Assembly (NCBI RefSeq): GCF_004366595.1
Contig: NZ_SORE01000030.1
Location: 24,910 to 88,909, forward strand
Reading direction: 5' to 3'
Origin: Paraburkholderia rhizosphaerae
GTDB lineage: Bacteria; Pseudomonadota; Gammaproteobacteria; Burkholderiales; Burkholderiaceae
DNA length: 64,000 nucleotides
Shown one piece after another: positions 63,829 to 64,000 of the stretch. The notes beneath the pieces were generated by a model. It saw only the letters and a list, made by a program, of their open reading frames with translations, had not been told where the DNA came from and ran no database searches. The position numbers and the translations under genes are program-made. Every line of letters starts with the position of its first letter. Position 1 is the first letter of the stretch.

Positions 63829-64000
63829 TGTGTCGAGGTCATGAGACGATAACGGAAATAACGTCCTATGACCGAAACAACAGTGACCAAGAAGAGCAGG
63901 AACCCGAAAGCGCCGAAGCTGTTCCCCGATGAAGTGATCGACCAGTTGCTGGCGCAGGTACAGAACAAGGATGCCGAGTCGATTCTGGGCGAATCGGGCC
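63811..64000. mobile_element. IS256-family insertion sequence, left end (runs off window)
   Basis: The transposase starting at 63868 identifies the family. The left boundary is proposed near 63811, where GAGCCTGTCAGATTTT resembles IS256-type terminal repeats and where the effector's protein similarity stops. The right end, terminal repeat and target duplication lie outside the window, so the boundary is tentative. Confidence 0.5.
63868..64000 (+). CDS. IS256-family transposase, N-terminal fragment
   Basis: The first 44 codons read MTETTVTKKSRNPKAPKLFP then DEVIDQLLAQVQNKDAESILGESG, the characteristic opening of IS256-family (mutator-type) DDE transposases. The DDE core lies beyond the window. 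GTCCT precedes the ATG, with no strong ribosome site, as usual for transposases. Confidence 0.88.
   Translation, partial: MTETTVTKKSRNPKAPKLFPDEVIDQLLAQVQNKDAESILGESG

Overview
The window is a high-GC segment of a betaproteobacterial chromosome, most like Paraburkholderia/Caballeronia/Burkholderia. This is inferred from gene families, codon use and the many LysR, MFS and ABC genes with DUF427, DUF934, DUF1801 and DUF4239 companions; no rRNA or species marker is present. There is no rRNA, no recognisable tRNA, no CRISPR array and no intact prophage. The content is that of a niche-adaptation region: small catabolic or transport operons, each with a local regulator, plus several envelope and effector loci.

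Layout. 0-6 kb: end of an MFS gene, a DUF427 protein, a ferritin-like protein with an HpnL-like flippase, and a secreted PQQ-type sugar dehydrogenase fused to cytochrome c. 6-10 kb: a five-gene operon for polar amino acid ABC uptake that ends in an IclR regulator. 10-20 kb: an unknown protein, a GlxA-type regulator with a cysteine hydrolase, an SDR, an alpha/beta hydrolase, a decayed TetR gene abutting a 5'-truncated ORF, a PDC-lactonase-like amidohydrolase with its MFS transporter, a 2-hydroxyacid dehydrogenase and an aldo/keto reductase stump. 20-32 kb: a stand-alone BamA paralogue, an LtnD-like dehydrogenase, sulfite reductase with DUF934, GST, GNAT, a TPR/glycosyltransferase-like protein, a flavin reductase and a lipoprotein acid phosphatase with autotransporter-type repeats. 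33-39 kb: LLM oxidoreductase, YbfB-type MFS, a LysR/SDR pair, a tautomerase and a nitronate monooxygenase.

39-43 kb holds the most striking gene, a 1125-residue protein without a signal peptide. It joins a YopT-like cysteine protease domain (Cys103, His214, Asp230) to a cholera-toxin-A-like ADP-ribosyltransferase domain (about residues 605-735) and a long C-terminal region of unknown function. It looks like a secreted multi-domain effector. 43-50 kb: mmsA with a LysR gene and a clear terminator, a LysR/EamA pair, and an amidohydrolase with an MHS-type transporter.

50-59 kb: a DUF4239 membrane protein, a FecR/OmpA/CHASE2 operon, an HdeA-like protein, and a LacI-regulated desaturase, Rieske ferredoxin and ferredoxin reductase set resembling rhizopine mocDEF, with a near-perfect operator palindrome in the divergent promoter. 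59-61.6 kb: a complete yfiRNB (c-di-GMP) operon. 61.8-64 kb: a lipoprotein, an orphan type VI Hcp gene paired with a Tlde1-like peptidoglycan effector whose C-terminus appears cut by an IS256-family element running off the window.
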